Source: Anaerolineae bacterium
Lineage (GTDB): Bacteria; Chloroflexota; Anaerolineae; 4572-78; J111
NCBI GenBank assembly: GCA_023151115.1
Contig: JAKLJP010000018.1
Coordinates: forward strand, 62,001 to 126,000
Direction: 5' to 3'
DNA: 64,000 bases
Part shown: positions 39,401-46,084 of the stretch, one piece after another
Layout of the letters: each line of letters begins with the position of its first letter
Position numbering within the stretch: the first letter of the stretch is position 1
The notes under the pieces: generated by a model
Databases searched by the model: none
The model's input: only the letters and a program-made list of their open reading frames with translations
Told to the model about the DNA's origin: nothing
Position numbers and translations under genes: made by a program

Positions 39401-40713
39401 ACAATTTCCGGCTGGTTCAGGAAGAATTCACCTGTGGCATAAAGTTGGCCGGTATTACTATAGGAGCGAATAAGACATGGCGTTCCACCGCCGGTAGGGC
39501 AGGGGTTGCTTGGATTGAGCAGACTGCTCGGCACGGCCCAGGGGATTCGATGAGGGCTACCGGAAAGGGTAACGCCGGTAAAAAGCGGCTGCTCGGTAGC
39601 ACCGTAAACAACGGTAACGGTATAAGGTTGGTTGGTTACCTGGTGAGTATACAATTCTATGTCTGCGATAGAGTTAACTGCGACAATATTACCACCGGCG
39701 CCGTTATTCACCAGAATGCGAGGCACATCATCAAGGTATATTTCTACCTGGTTAACATAGGTTGCCAGGGGGTTTTGAAAACCGGCCAGAGTAGAGAAAA
39801 GGGTGTAAAAGCCGGGCACAATATCGCCGGAAATAAAACAGCTAAAATCACGATTGTTAGTGGTGGGGTCTGTATTAACGGATGGAGGATCAACCCCTGG
39901 CGTTGCCGGGGTACAGGTTAAAATATGATCGTTCGTCCCATCGCTGAGATGAATATCGTAAGGGCCGGCCAGGTTAAAGTGGTTTTGCAGTACGACTCCC
40001 AAGTTGGACAACTGTGCTACCCGGTCGTTCTGAGCGCGAATTATTTCACCGTTTGGCCCCTGTCCCGTCCCCGTAGAGCCGGTGATACCGGTAGTATTGC
40101 CAATAGAGGGTGGGGGAATACTACCCAAGACGCTGTCAATGCCCTCATTTTGCATCTCAATGGCAGCCCGCACCGGAATGACGTTGCCGCCCATAATGGT
40201 ATCGAAGATGGGGTCGAGCATCTGGACGTTATAATAGGCCTCAACCCTAACCATCAACCCCTGATTGCCGGCGTGACCTACGCCGGTCAGAATATCGGTA
40301 GGGGTCAGCTCTTCGGTGTATTGTCCAATAACTCGCACCCCGTAAGCATTCGATATCCCTTCACACAGAGCGTACCCCCCGGACCGGCAGGGGGTAGAAA
40401 CATTGAGCGAACTAGTTATCCGATTCATCGCCACATTTTCGATGGCGACGGTGCGGCTGTAGGGATCACAAATCCAGGGGGCGGTGGCGTTGGGATCGCC
40501 TTCGGGGGTAAGGCAGGCGGTACTATTAGTATCGGTTGCGTAGGGCCTGCCGGAAACAGCATACCGCGCTGCCTCTCTGACCGCGGTTTGTACCGTTATA
40601 TAAGACCAAATAACCCGCGCTCCCTCAATAATCCCTAATAACAATAATAAGAGGACCGGTAAAATTAAAGCAAACTCAACCAGGCCTTGAGCTTTTTCTT
40701 TCTTGTGTAACAC
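36484..40713 (-). CDS. giant TadE-like protein with adhesin-type ectodomains
   Basis: 1,409 residues from GTG 40713, chosen because GAGGAG lies 7 nt upstream and the TadE signal begins right after it. Residues about 8-35 (KAQGLVEFALILPVLLLLLLG) are the pilin-like signal and helix. The following 150 residues resemble TadE. Then come repeated Ig-like modules (about 230-750), a CARDB-like domain (from ADLRVTSIQVPPNPTLNSSA, about 760-890), a jellyroll/LamG-like domain (TYTTDTFNSGLSTWAQEPYG, about 890-1080), a second jellyroll-like region to about 1300, and a final SdrD-B-like beta domain (KGEVVLHPSAG...). This is an adhesin exported on a pseudopilin anchor. First gene after the strong promoter at 40838-40867. 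Confidence 0.85.
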   Translation of the reverse strand: MLHKKEKAQGLVEFALILPVLLLLLLGIIEGARVIWSYITVQTAVREAARYAVSGRPYATDTNSTACLTPEGDPNATAPWICDPYSRTVAIENVAMNRITSSLNVSTPCRSGGYALCEGISNAYGVRVIGQYTEELTPTDILTGVGHAGNQGLMVRVEAYYNVQMLDPIFDTIMGGNVIPVRAAIEMQNEGIDSVLGSIPPPSIGNTTGITGSTGTGQGPNGEIIRAQNDRVAQLSNLGVVLQNHFNLAGPYDIHLSDGTNDHILTCTPATPGVDPPSVNTDPTTNNRDFSCFISGDIVPGFYTLFSTLAGFQNPLATYVNQVEIYLDDVPRILVNNGAGGNIVAVNSIADIELYTHQVTNQPYTVTVVYGATEQPLFTGVTLSGSPHRIPWAVPSSLLNPSNPCPTGGGTPCLIRSYSNTGQLYATGEFFLNQPEIVIAGGLRTFAQNETMRITLRGHSPGVRYDLKISDGGSNEAWLGRTDVADSTGQVTNPTNWTVPFDWPDGNYTISSHPASGNIPRPPASMNSGNQVVSLDITIDTPDGAYITIDGGYTWPAGSVINIQANRHPQVDNPYYFNFGSWRVPIPTGNPVNTFNADSNQSFVATYNIPLTATTGVATTFSVESRRNANNNLVAQRNVTVLPVPVLLVLEGSPVSPDSIITVQIYNHAPDSTFNIFYLDQPLGAILTDANGQGQLRYDLKNLPVNVPPGLSTTFGTPYPVTSRSTINNSTIATFQLTLRAADLRVTSIQVPPNPTLNSSARITFTIQNTSPVTITRYFDTDIYFNPSPQVPLYSLAQVNNFPGDAKFWRNQLGPGASFTLTQSFFIGSYGPHVFYSYADTSNLIFNELSEFNNILSNTLTLSCTTATYTTDTFNSGLSTWAQEPYGNGDNGGTAPQIVTVSGNQRLRLRSDGSNTLRSDDNALQSGPTPAGGYTFFHKTTAITSTSGLDVRVAVIAAPNNTNGAKAGLELRDTLSPTSPKIEFGLTRSGNNTYRVQVVYRDSAVPEPLAVYQSANVTIGNPVWLRIQRYGGTNTFLFYFVQSATTPTSWGAPVHTATVNLSNQLRYGLFMNNNTNGSHQNADFDNFTVYNPGSCPPANGQPPENNIPPGQATCTDPLQEKGFETQPTVRWLGVGSNGTFPTTSSYAGNQALLADTNRSGPNNPTFSQRFQMPTGLISATTTVGLELYRNVEQEVDGADSSDQFYAVLATSANAASAVTLPVLVASGDMGAITYNPSNWQRFQANFQPISGVSLADYAGQDLFLHFYNNSNQTSGCPPFNCHNTSFYFDNITLSPCTVQPLPTVINTRIKGEVVLHPSAGSAQRITGVKVWAYAEGGELYETTTIQNGEFNFYNLPATTNGIKYILYSEHHIVSSLDPNQIETLSSLSSVILSNTNNNTNPVVTKLDLY

Positions 40714-40837
40714 GGGCCAACTCCTCAGACGGATAAAACACGTCTCATGTTGATAATGTTTGTCTGTAGTAGAGTCCCGCATGGTTAAAAAAGGATACGG
40801 GGTAATGAAACCGGGGTAAAAATTTAAGGTTAGCTCT

Positions 40838-40867
40838 ATTATAAGGTGGGCCGGAAAGTCATGTCAA
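40838..40867 (-). promoter_or_regulatory. strong sigma70-type promoter of the Tad locus
   Basis: Minus strand TTGACA, 18-nt spacer, TATAAT: both hexamers perfect. Transcript starts near 40831 with a leader of about 118 nt before the GTG at 40713. Confidence 0.8.
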
Positions 40868-41130
40868 TGTGACCATAAGACTAAGGATCGTGGATTAAAT
40901 AACTTCCCCAATTCACTGGAAAGTTGTTTGGAGGTGGTTCAAAAAACCGGCAAGTTAGATGGATATTCGTAAAACGTAAAACGTAATGATTTGCCCGATA
41001 ATCAGCCATTACGTTTTACGCTTTATACCGCAAGGGTATCCCTGTGGGACGTTTTACCGGACAAAAAGTGTCAATCTCATTTGAACCTTGCCGTTATTTG
41101 GTTCTCATTCTTGAGGCAGATCGGGCAAAA
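40868..41130. other. intergenic region between the Tad promoter and the kinase operon
   Basis: Holds the composite repeat at 40968-41058 and nothing else recognisable. The remaining stretch gives no supported gene. Confidence 0.6.
40968..41058. repeat. composite repeat: GTAAAAC arrays around an ATACCGCAAGGGTATCCCT core
   Basis: CGTAAAACGTAAAACGTAAT at the left, its reverse complement at 41007-41020, then the 26-nt core (41025-41050), then GTTTTACC. The core recurs at 45969-45994 with one difference, next to a different array. Confidence 0.8.
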
Positions 41131-42243
41131 TCAAGCGGCGGGCACCCAAAATTGGATTTTGGTGCCTCGGCCCAGGGCGCTGTCAAATTCAATTTCACCG
41201 CCCAACATTTCCACCTGCTCTTGCATCGAACTCAAGCCAATTGTTTTGCGCTGGCGGGCAGCGGTCAGGGCTTCGGCCACATCAAAACCGCTGCCATCAT
41301 CCTCAATCACGACAATGGCCCGGTCCTCGGCAATGCTGAGCGAAATCTGAACGTGGGTGGCATTGGCGTGGTCCCGCACATTTTTGAGCAGATTTTGAAC
41401 GACCCGGAAAATGGTGACTTCGGTATGAGGCGGCAGACGCTGGTCGCGGCCGCTGATGGTTAGATTGCAGGCAATCCCGCTTTTTTGCTCAAAATCCTCA
41501 ATGCTTTTCTTCAGGGTGGGGTTGAGGCCCAAATCATCCAGCATCATGGGCCGCAAATCAAAAATAAATTCGCGCACCTTTTGAAAGGTATTGGTAACGG
41601 CCTGTTTCAGTTCGGTCAGTTCGGTGCGGGCTTTGACCGGGTCGGTATCGAACAGGCGCTCGCAAATTTCGGCTTGCAGGATAAGATTGGTCAGCGATTG
41701 GGCCGGGCCGTCGTGCAGTTGGTTGGCCAGGCGTTGGCGCTCGGTTTCCTGGGCATTGATAATTTTGACAATGCCACTCACCTGGCCGTTATCGCCGCTG
41801 TCCATTTCTCTGGGGCCGCCGCTGTCACCGGCTGCAATCAGCGAACCGGAGACATCGAGAATCCGGCGCAGGCTTTCGGCGTAGCGTTTGAGGTTTTCCT
41901 GCCGGCTCTGCAACTGCTCCACCTGGCCGCGCATCATAAACAGCCGCATCTGCGCCTCCTGGGCCGCGTTGTAGATTTCCTTAATATCCTGGCGCGGAAT
42001 GGTATCAATGTTGCTTTCCATGGTCCGCACTTTGTTGGTCAATTGCGCATTACGCTGGGCTAACTTTTCCACTTCAGCCGAGCTTTGTTTGACCAGAATA
42101 TCAATCTCTTTCAACTCTTTTTGAATCTGGTCATATTCATTGCTGGTCTGCTCAACCACTTGCACCGGCGTGGGCGGAGCGGCTGCCGGTTCTCCAGCCG
42201 GGGGTTTGTTCCCCCCTAAACTTTGCAAACGTTGTAAGGTCAT
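41131..42243 (-). CDS. cytoplasmic sensor histidine kinase, DegS/NarX-like
   Basis: 370 residues, no membrane helix. Residues about 30-130 are coiled coil. The HisKA_3 dimerisation domain has the phosphoacceptor in RLANQLHDGPAQSL (His177, followed by Asp178). The ATPase domain has the N box (FRVVQNLLKNVRDHANATHV), the G1 box (DDGSGFD) and a G2-like stretch (GLSSMQEQVEMLGG). The sensor input must be cytoplasmic, perhaps via the coiled coil, as in DegS. It is the last gene of a kinase-regulator-kinase run. Confidence 0.92.
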   Translation of the reverse strand: MTLQRLQSLGGNKPPAGEPAAAPPTPVQVVEQTSNEYDQIQKELKEIDILVKQSSAEVEKLAQRNAQLTNKVRTMESNIDTIPRQDIKEIYNAAQEAQMRLFMMRGQVEQLQSRQENLKRYAESLRRILDVSGSLIAAGDSGGPREMDSGDNGQVSGIVKIINAQETERQRLANQLHDGPAQSLTNLILQAEICERLFDTDPVKARTELTELKQAVTNTFQKVREFIFDLRPMMLDDLGLNPTLKKSIEDFEQKSGIACNLTISGRDQRLPPHTEVTIFRVVQNLLKNVRDHANATHVQISLSIAEDRAIVVIEDDGSGFDVAEALTAARQRKTIGLSSMQEQVEMLGGEIEFDSALGRGTKIQFWVPAA

Positions 42244-42267
42244 GCGTGTATGTCCCTCCTGAAAGGA

Positions 42268-42314
42268 GTAGTCAGTAGCCAGTAGTCAGAAAGAATTATC
42301 TGGCTACTGACTAC
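42268..42314. repeat. perfect inverted pair GTAGTCAGTAGCCAG between regulator and kinase genes
   Basis: 15-bp perfect arms (42268-42282 and 42300-42314) built of 7-nt TAGTCAG units, loop 17 nt. In the mRNA it would form a hairpin just before the downstream kinase gene and could tune its expression. Confidence 0.85.
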
Positions 42315-42332
42315 TGACATCTACCCTACTTT

Positions 42333-43025
42333 CTACTTCTCTTCATCATCATGTAGGCGAATCCAGCCGCGCCTGACTGCATAGAGGGCAGCCTGGGTGC
42401 GGTCGTTGACGGCTAATTTGCGTAAGATGCTGGTCATGTGGTTTTTGACGGTCTGGCGGCTGATACCTAGGGCGTAGGCCACCTCTTTATTGCTCTGGCC
42501 GCGGGCGATGTGCTGCAAAATTTCCATCTCGCGTGGGGAGAGGGGGGCAAACATTTCGTTGGGCATGCCGTCAACATAGGCCACTTTATCAAACTGTTGC
42601 AACAACCAGGTGGCTACTTCGGGCTTGTTCAGCACCTCGTCATCAACCACGTAGTTGCCTTTGCTCACCTGGCGAATGGCTTCAACCAGGCGGCGCGGGG
42701 TAATATCTTTGGGGAAATAGGCGGCGGCTCCAGCGCGAACCGCATGGAAAATCTGCTCATCATCATGATAGGCCGTGAGCATAATCACCGCCACTTCGGG
42801 CGCGGCTTGCTTTAGCTCACGGGTGGCCTGCAAGCCATTCATGTGGGGCAGATTAATATCCATGATGACCACGTGCGGCAAAAGCTGCTTGGCCAGGCGC
42901 AGACCCTCTTCGCCATCGGCTACTTCCATGATGACTTCCAAATCCTCTTCGGCTTCCAGAACCCGGCGCAAGCCCTGCCGAAAAAGGGGATGGTCGTCAA
43001 CCAGCATAATACTTGTTTTAGCCAT
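42333..43025 (-). CDS. NarL/FixJ-family response regulator
   Basis: 230 residues. The receiver (1-125) has DD at 10-11, phosphoacceptor Asp56 (VVIMDINLP), Thr in MLTAY and Lys in FPKDI. A linker of about 35 residues precedes the LuxR-type helix-turn-helix (LSPREMEILQHIARGQSNKE, then VAYALGISRQTVKNHMTSIL), residues about 162-220, so it binds DNA. It lies between two kinase genes that are its likely partners. A target could be the Tad promoter at 40838, in view of location, but no binding site is identified. Confidence 0.93.
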   Translation of the reverse strand: MAKTSIMLVDDHPLFRQGLRRVLEAEEDLEVIMEVADGEEGLRLAKQLLPHVVIMDINLPHMNGLQATRELKQAAPEVAVIMLTAYHDDEQIFHAVRAGAAAYFPKDITPRRLVEAIRQVSKGNYVVDDEVLNKPEVATWLLQQFDKVAYVDGMPNEMFAPLSPREMEILQHIARGQSNKEVAYALGISRQTVKNHMTSILRKLAVNDRTQAALYAVRRGWIRLHDDEEK

Positions 43026-43060
43026 GATTTGTCTCCTAGGACACAGGTATCAAGTTATAG

Positions 43061-43133
43061 AGTAGCAGGTAGCAGGGTAGCAGGTAAATGTTACCCTGCT
43101 ACTTGCTACCCTGCTACTTGCTACCCTACTACC
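43061..43133. repeat. GTAGCAG array forming a long hairpin
   Basis: Left units AGTAGCAGG/TAGCAGGG and right units CCTGCTAC/TTGCTACC pair around ATG. Located between the second kinase and regulator genes. Confidence 0.85.
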
Positions 43134-43136
43134 TTT

Positions 43137-44063
43137 TTATAAATCAGGATAAGGAACCGCTAAGATTACCTGGGTTCCCCGCTCCGAGTCGCTCAGTATC
43201 CTGAATTTGCCGTTCAACAGTTCGGCGTAATCCACCATTCGGGCCAGGCCCAGGTTCTTTCTGGATTTACCGACCCGCTCGATATTTAGACCGATGCCAT
43301 TATCAATGACACTGAAATGAAGCGCGCCGTCCTTCTCTTCAATGACCACTTCGATTTGAGTAGCGCCGGCATGGTGCTGGACATTGGCTAAGGCTTCTTG
43401 AATGACCCGAAAGATAGTAATTTCGACAATGCTGGGCAAGCGGCCGATAGTGGTATTGACCCGCAACTGGGTTTTGAGGCCGGTCCTGGTTTCAAACTGT
43501 TCCAGGTAACGCCGGATACCGGCGCCCAGGCCAAAATTGCCCAGGATAGTAGCCGGTTCCAAATCTACAATGAGTTGGCGAATATCGGCCAGACCCGTTT
43601 CTAATTCAGCCTGCAAAGCGGCCAGGCCGGCATCCACGGCCTCTTTATCACTGGCTAACAGCGTCCGGCAGGAGGCAAGTTCAAACACGCCATTGGCCAA
43701 TAACTGGCCCACGCTGTTTTCCAAATTGTGGGCCAGTTGAGCGCGTTCCTCTTCTTGGCTTTGCAAAATTCTAATGCGAGGCCAATGGGAATCATCGGGG
43801 GGGGGCGCAGCAAGGTCATTTTGCAGGTAGGCATACAAGGCCCCGCTCTGCTCCGATAAACGGGCGAGCTGCCGCCCCACCTGTTGCAGCCGCACCGCCT
43901 GATCACTTTTGGCCGCATCGCGCCCATTTTCCGGCTCGTGGAGCGCCTGTTCATACTTTAAAAGAGCCGCCTGGGCCAACTCGTGCAGGTGATGTTCCGT
44001 TTCCTGCAAGGCGGCGCTAATTTTAGCCCAAAATTGTTCCATCTCGGCGCTGTCGTGGTTCAT
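43137..44063 (-). CDS. histidine-kinase-like protein lacking the phosphoacceptor His
   Basis: 308 residues from ATG 44063. It aligns with the kinase at 41131, but where that protein has RLANQLHDGPAQ, this one has QLAHNLENSVGQ (His at 112, Glu115 and Asn116 in place of His-Asp). The ATPase domain is retained: FRVIQEALANVQHHAGATQI (N box), DNGIGLN (G1) and LGLARMVDYAELLNG (G2). Such a protein could bind ATP but not autophosphorylate at the usual place; it may form a heterodimer with the other kinase or control the regulator's phosphatase activity. It is the first gene of the operon. Confidence 0.85.
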   Translation of the reverse strand: MNHDSAEMEQFWAKISAALQETEHHLHELAQAALLKYEQALHEPENGRDAAKSDQAVRLQQVGRQLARLSEQSGALYAYLQNDLAAPPPDDSHWPRIRILQSQEEERAQLAHNLENSVGQLLANGVFELASCRTLLASDKEAVDAGLAALQAELETGLADIRQLIVDLEPATILGNFGLGAGIRRYLEQFETRTGLKTQLRVNTTIGRLPSIVEITIFRVIQEALANVQHHAGATQIEVVIEEKDGALHFSVIDNGIGLNIERVGKSRKNLGLARMVDYAELLNGKFRILSDSERGTQVILAVPYPDL

Positions 44064-44094
44064 CAACCTTGTTTGACCCCCATCGCGTTACTAT

Positions 44095-44124
44095 AGTATA
44101 CCATAACCAATCCATACATGTCCA
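44095..44124 (-). promoter_or_regulatory. promoter of the kinase-regulator-kinase operon
   Basis: Minus strand TGGACA, 18-nt spacer ending ATGG, TATACT; 31 nt before the start codon. Confidence 0.6.
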
Positions 44125-44182
44125 GTAAAATTTTAAGATAGTGGGAAGGGGTTATTGATCCTTAAAGTGATTATCCAAAAAT

Positions 44183-44265
44183 AAGTTCCCCCAAGTGCCT
44201 AATGAGTTCTCAGAGAACTAAGGGAACTCAGAGCCAAAGGCCCCCTCTTGGTAGGAACTCAAAAC
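44183..44265. repeat. GGGAACTC-type degenerate array with inverted parts
   Basis: AGTTCCC, GAGTTCTC/GAGAACT, GGGAACTC, GGAACTC. Related to the array inside the next gene at 45300-45358. Confidence 0.65.
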
Positions 44266-44299
44266 GGGAAGTAAATTTTAGAGGCTCATGTTAAGTACT

Positions 44300-44369
44300 A
44301 GTGCAAAGCAGGCCGGGCTCCCACGCCCGGCCCCCGGCAGCGTGGGAGCCGCCTCTGCTACATTGCACT
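44300..44369. repeat. 70-bp palindromic element
   Basis: Outer arms AGTGCAA/TTGCACT and inner GGCTCCCACG/CGTGGGAGCC. No gene inside. It lies just after the end of the glycosyltransferase cluster and could act as its transcription end. Confidence 0.7.
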
Positions 44370-44397
44370 TGTTCTATACAAGAGCCATTTTAGATGT

Positions 44398-46059
44398 TTA
44401 CTTAATCCGATAAACGGTCATATTGTCGCCGCCGGCCTGGGGAGACCAGGGGGCCTGGGTACTGTATAACCGAGTTAGCCGGGGGCTTTGGGTTAAGCCG
44501 GGATACCAGGAAGGAAATGTGACCAGGTAATCGGCCTGTCGGGCTGTTACAAAATGGAGCAAAGCTGGCTCATCGCGAATGATGGGAATGATTTCCGGGG
44601 TGATTAAACCGGCCAGGTCTATCAGGGAGCGCTCGGTGAAGTAGCCAATCGCGCCAATATCGTGCGCGGCGATAAGCGTGTTGGGTGGGGTTTGAGCAGC
44701 CAGCCAGTGGGCAGTCGCCACCATCTCGCTCTCGATAAAGCGCACATCGCGGCCATACGCCTGCGCCCCAATAAAGGTAAAGGCCAGCGCCAGCAAAGCC
44801 AATGACAGCACCCAGGCTCGGCCCAGCGCCCGCCCCACCACATTGCGGCGGGGAACTTTTTGGAGCAGCCGAGCCGTGCCCCAGATACCCAGCAAAATTA
44901 TCCAGGCAATGGCCGGAATTTGATAGCGGCCATGTTGGTAAGTGACCGGCAGCCGAAGCGCATACAGCAGCAAAAAGCCAATCCACCAGCCCCAGATGAA
45001 GAGCAAGCCCCAACGCCGCTCTTTGAAGGTCAACCAGGCCCCAAAGACCAGACCCGGCCCCAATAAAAGCTGCGCCCCAATAAAAACAACCCGAAAGACC
45101 CCCTGCACCGTTTCGGCCGGCTGGCTGAAATTACCCAAAAGCCGCCACCACAGCGGAACTTTATCCAGAATAACCCGGTACTCCGCTTGTTTAGCGTAAA
45201 AAGTATTGGGAAACGGCAAACCCGTATTCCACAAGTGAAAGGCGACATAAGGAACCAGCAGCAAGAGCACACCGGCGGCCAACCAAAGAAAACGGAACTG
45301 AGGGAACTCAAGGGAACTCAAGTGAACTGAGTTTCCCTCAGTTTCCTTGAGTTCCCTTTTCTGCCGCCACTCCTGATAGACCATGTCCAGTCCTATCAAT
45401 CCAATCAGACCCAACCCTTCCGGGCGAGTCAAAATGAGCAGACCGCCGATGAGCCCCAGGCCAAAATCCGCAATTTTAGATTTTGGATTTTGGATTTTAG
45501 ATTTAGTATAGCGTTCCATTAGCCACAGCGACAGCCAGACAAACAAGATGGTCTCCATGCCCGACACAGCAGCCCAGATCAGATGCCACTCAAATAGGCA
45601 GAATAAGCCGGCCCATTTGCCGATACCGGGCTGCTCCGGGAAAAGCCGAGCACCTAGACGAGCCGCCGTCCAGCCGGTCAGGCCCAAAAGGGTCAAACCG
45701 AGGCCGTAGGTCCAAAGTTGGAAAGGGATGCCGAGCAGGTAGCCCAGGCTTAATAAAAAGGACCACAGCGGGGCCGTCGAACCGGCGCTGGGCACGCCGG
45801 GCACAAAAGCCAACTGGCCGCTGCGGGCCAGGTTGCGGGCGTAGGTTTGGTGAATCCAGGCATCGTCGAGGGGGAAACCGGAAAAGCCAAAGCCCCAGGC
45901 AGAGACAGCCAGGTAGAATAGGCCCAGGGCAAATGCGCCTGTCAGCCAAAGAAGAAGCGGAAGCAATTGTCCCAAAGGGATACCCTTGCGGTATGAATTG
46001 TGAATTATGAATTGTGAATTGTGAATTGTACGTTGGTTATTCACTGAACTAAATTTCAA
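44398..46059 (-). CDS. GT-C type membrane glycosyltransferase
   Basis: 553 residues. First external loop with an acidic pair (FPLDDAWIHQTYARNL), as in GT-C mannosyl/arabinosyl transferases, then a dozen hydrophobic segments to about residue 430 and a small outside domain (DVRFIESEMVATAHWLAAQT...). The first about 25 residues (FSSVNNQRTIHNSQFIIHNS) come from the AATTCAC array and the repeat core at 45965-46029, so the native start is unclear. Two more arrays lie inside (45300-45358, 45473-45506). It is the last gene of the cluster; the acceptor and donor are unknown. Confidence 0.78.
   Translation of the reverse strand: MKFSSVNNQRTIHNSQFIIHNSYRKGIPLGQLLPLLLWLTGAFALGLFYLAVSAWGFGFSGFPLDDAWIHQTYARNLARSGQLAFVPGVPSAGSTAPLWSFLLSLGYLLGIPFQLWTYGLGLTLLGLTGWTAARLGARLFPEQPGIGKWAGLFCLFEWHLIWAAVSGMETILFVWLSLWLMERYTKSKIQNPKSKIADFGLGLIGGLLILTRPEGLGLIGLIGLDMVYQEWRQKRELKETEGNSVHLSSLEFPQFRFLWLAAGVLLLLVPYVAFHLWNTGLPFPNTFYAKQAEYRVILDKVPLWWRLLGNFSQPAETVQGVFRVVFIGAQLLLGPGLVFGAWLTFKERRWGLLFIWGWWIGFLLLYALRLPVTYQHGRYQIPAIAWIILLGIWGTARLLQKVPRRNVVGRALGRAWVLSLALLALAFTFIGAQAYGRDVRFIESEMVATAHWLAAQTPPNTLIAAHDIGAIGYFTERSLIDLAGLITPEIIPIIRDEPALLHFVTARQADYLVTFPSWYPGLTQSPRLTRLYSTQAPWSPQAGGDNMTVYRIK
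45300..45358. repeat. GGGAACTCAA array forming a hairpin inside a CDS
   Basis: GGGAACTCAA twice and GTGAACTGAG on one side, CCTCAGTTTCCTTGAGTTCCC-like on the other. In frame in the 44398 gene. Confidence 0.85.
45473..45506. repeat. GATTTTG 7-nt array inside a CDS
   Basis: Five units; coding strand reads SKIQNPKSKI. In frame. Confidence 0.85.
45965..46029. repeat. composite repeat: core ATACCGCAAGGGTATCCCT plus GTGAATT array at a gene start
   Basis: The core (45969-45994 on the minus strand) differs at one position from that at 41025-41050. It joins four GTGAATT/ATGAATT units. It encodes the first part of the 44398-46059 protein. Confidence 0.85.
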
Positions 46060-46083
46060 TCCAAAATCTAAAATCTAAAATTC
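46060..46083. repeat. AAAATCT 7-nt array between two genes
   Basis: Three units fill most of the 25-nt gap between the 46085 and 44398 genes. Confidence 0.75.
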
Positions 46084-46084
46084 T

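Larger units (their letters stand above)
44125..44397. other. intergenic repeat region
   Basis: No gene is supported between the kinase operon and the glycosyltransferase cluster. Contains the GAACTC array (44183-44265) and a palindromic element (44300-44369). Confidence 0.6.

Noticed and set aside
44570..45013. Minus-strand frame inside the 44398 gene
   Set aside because: Alternative frame of a well-supported membrane protein gene; Cys- and Trp-rich, typical of out-of-frame translation.
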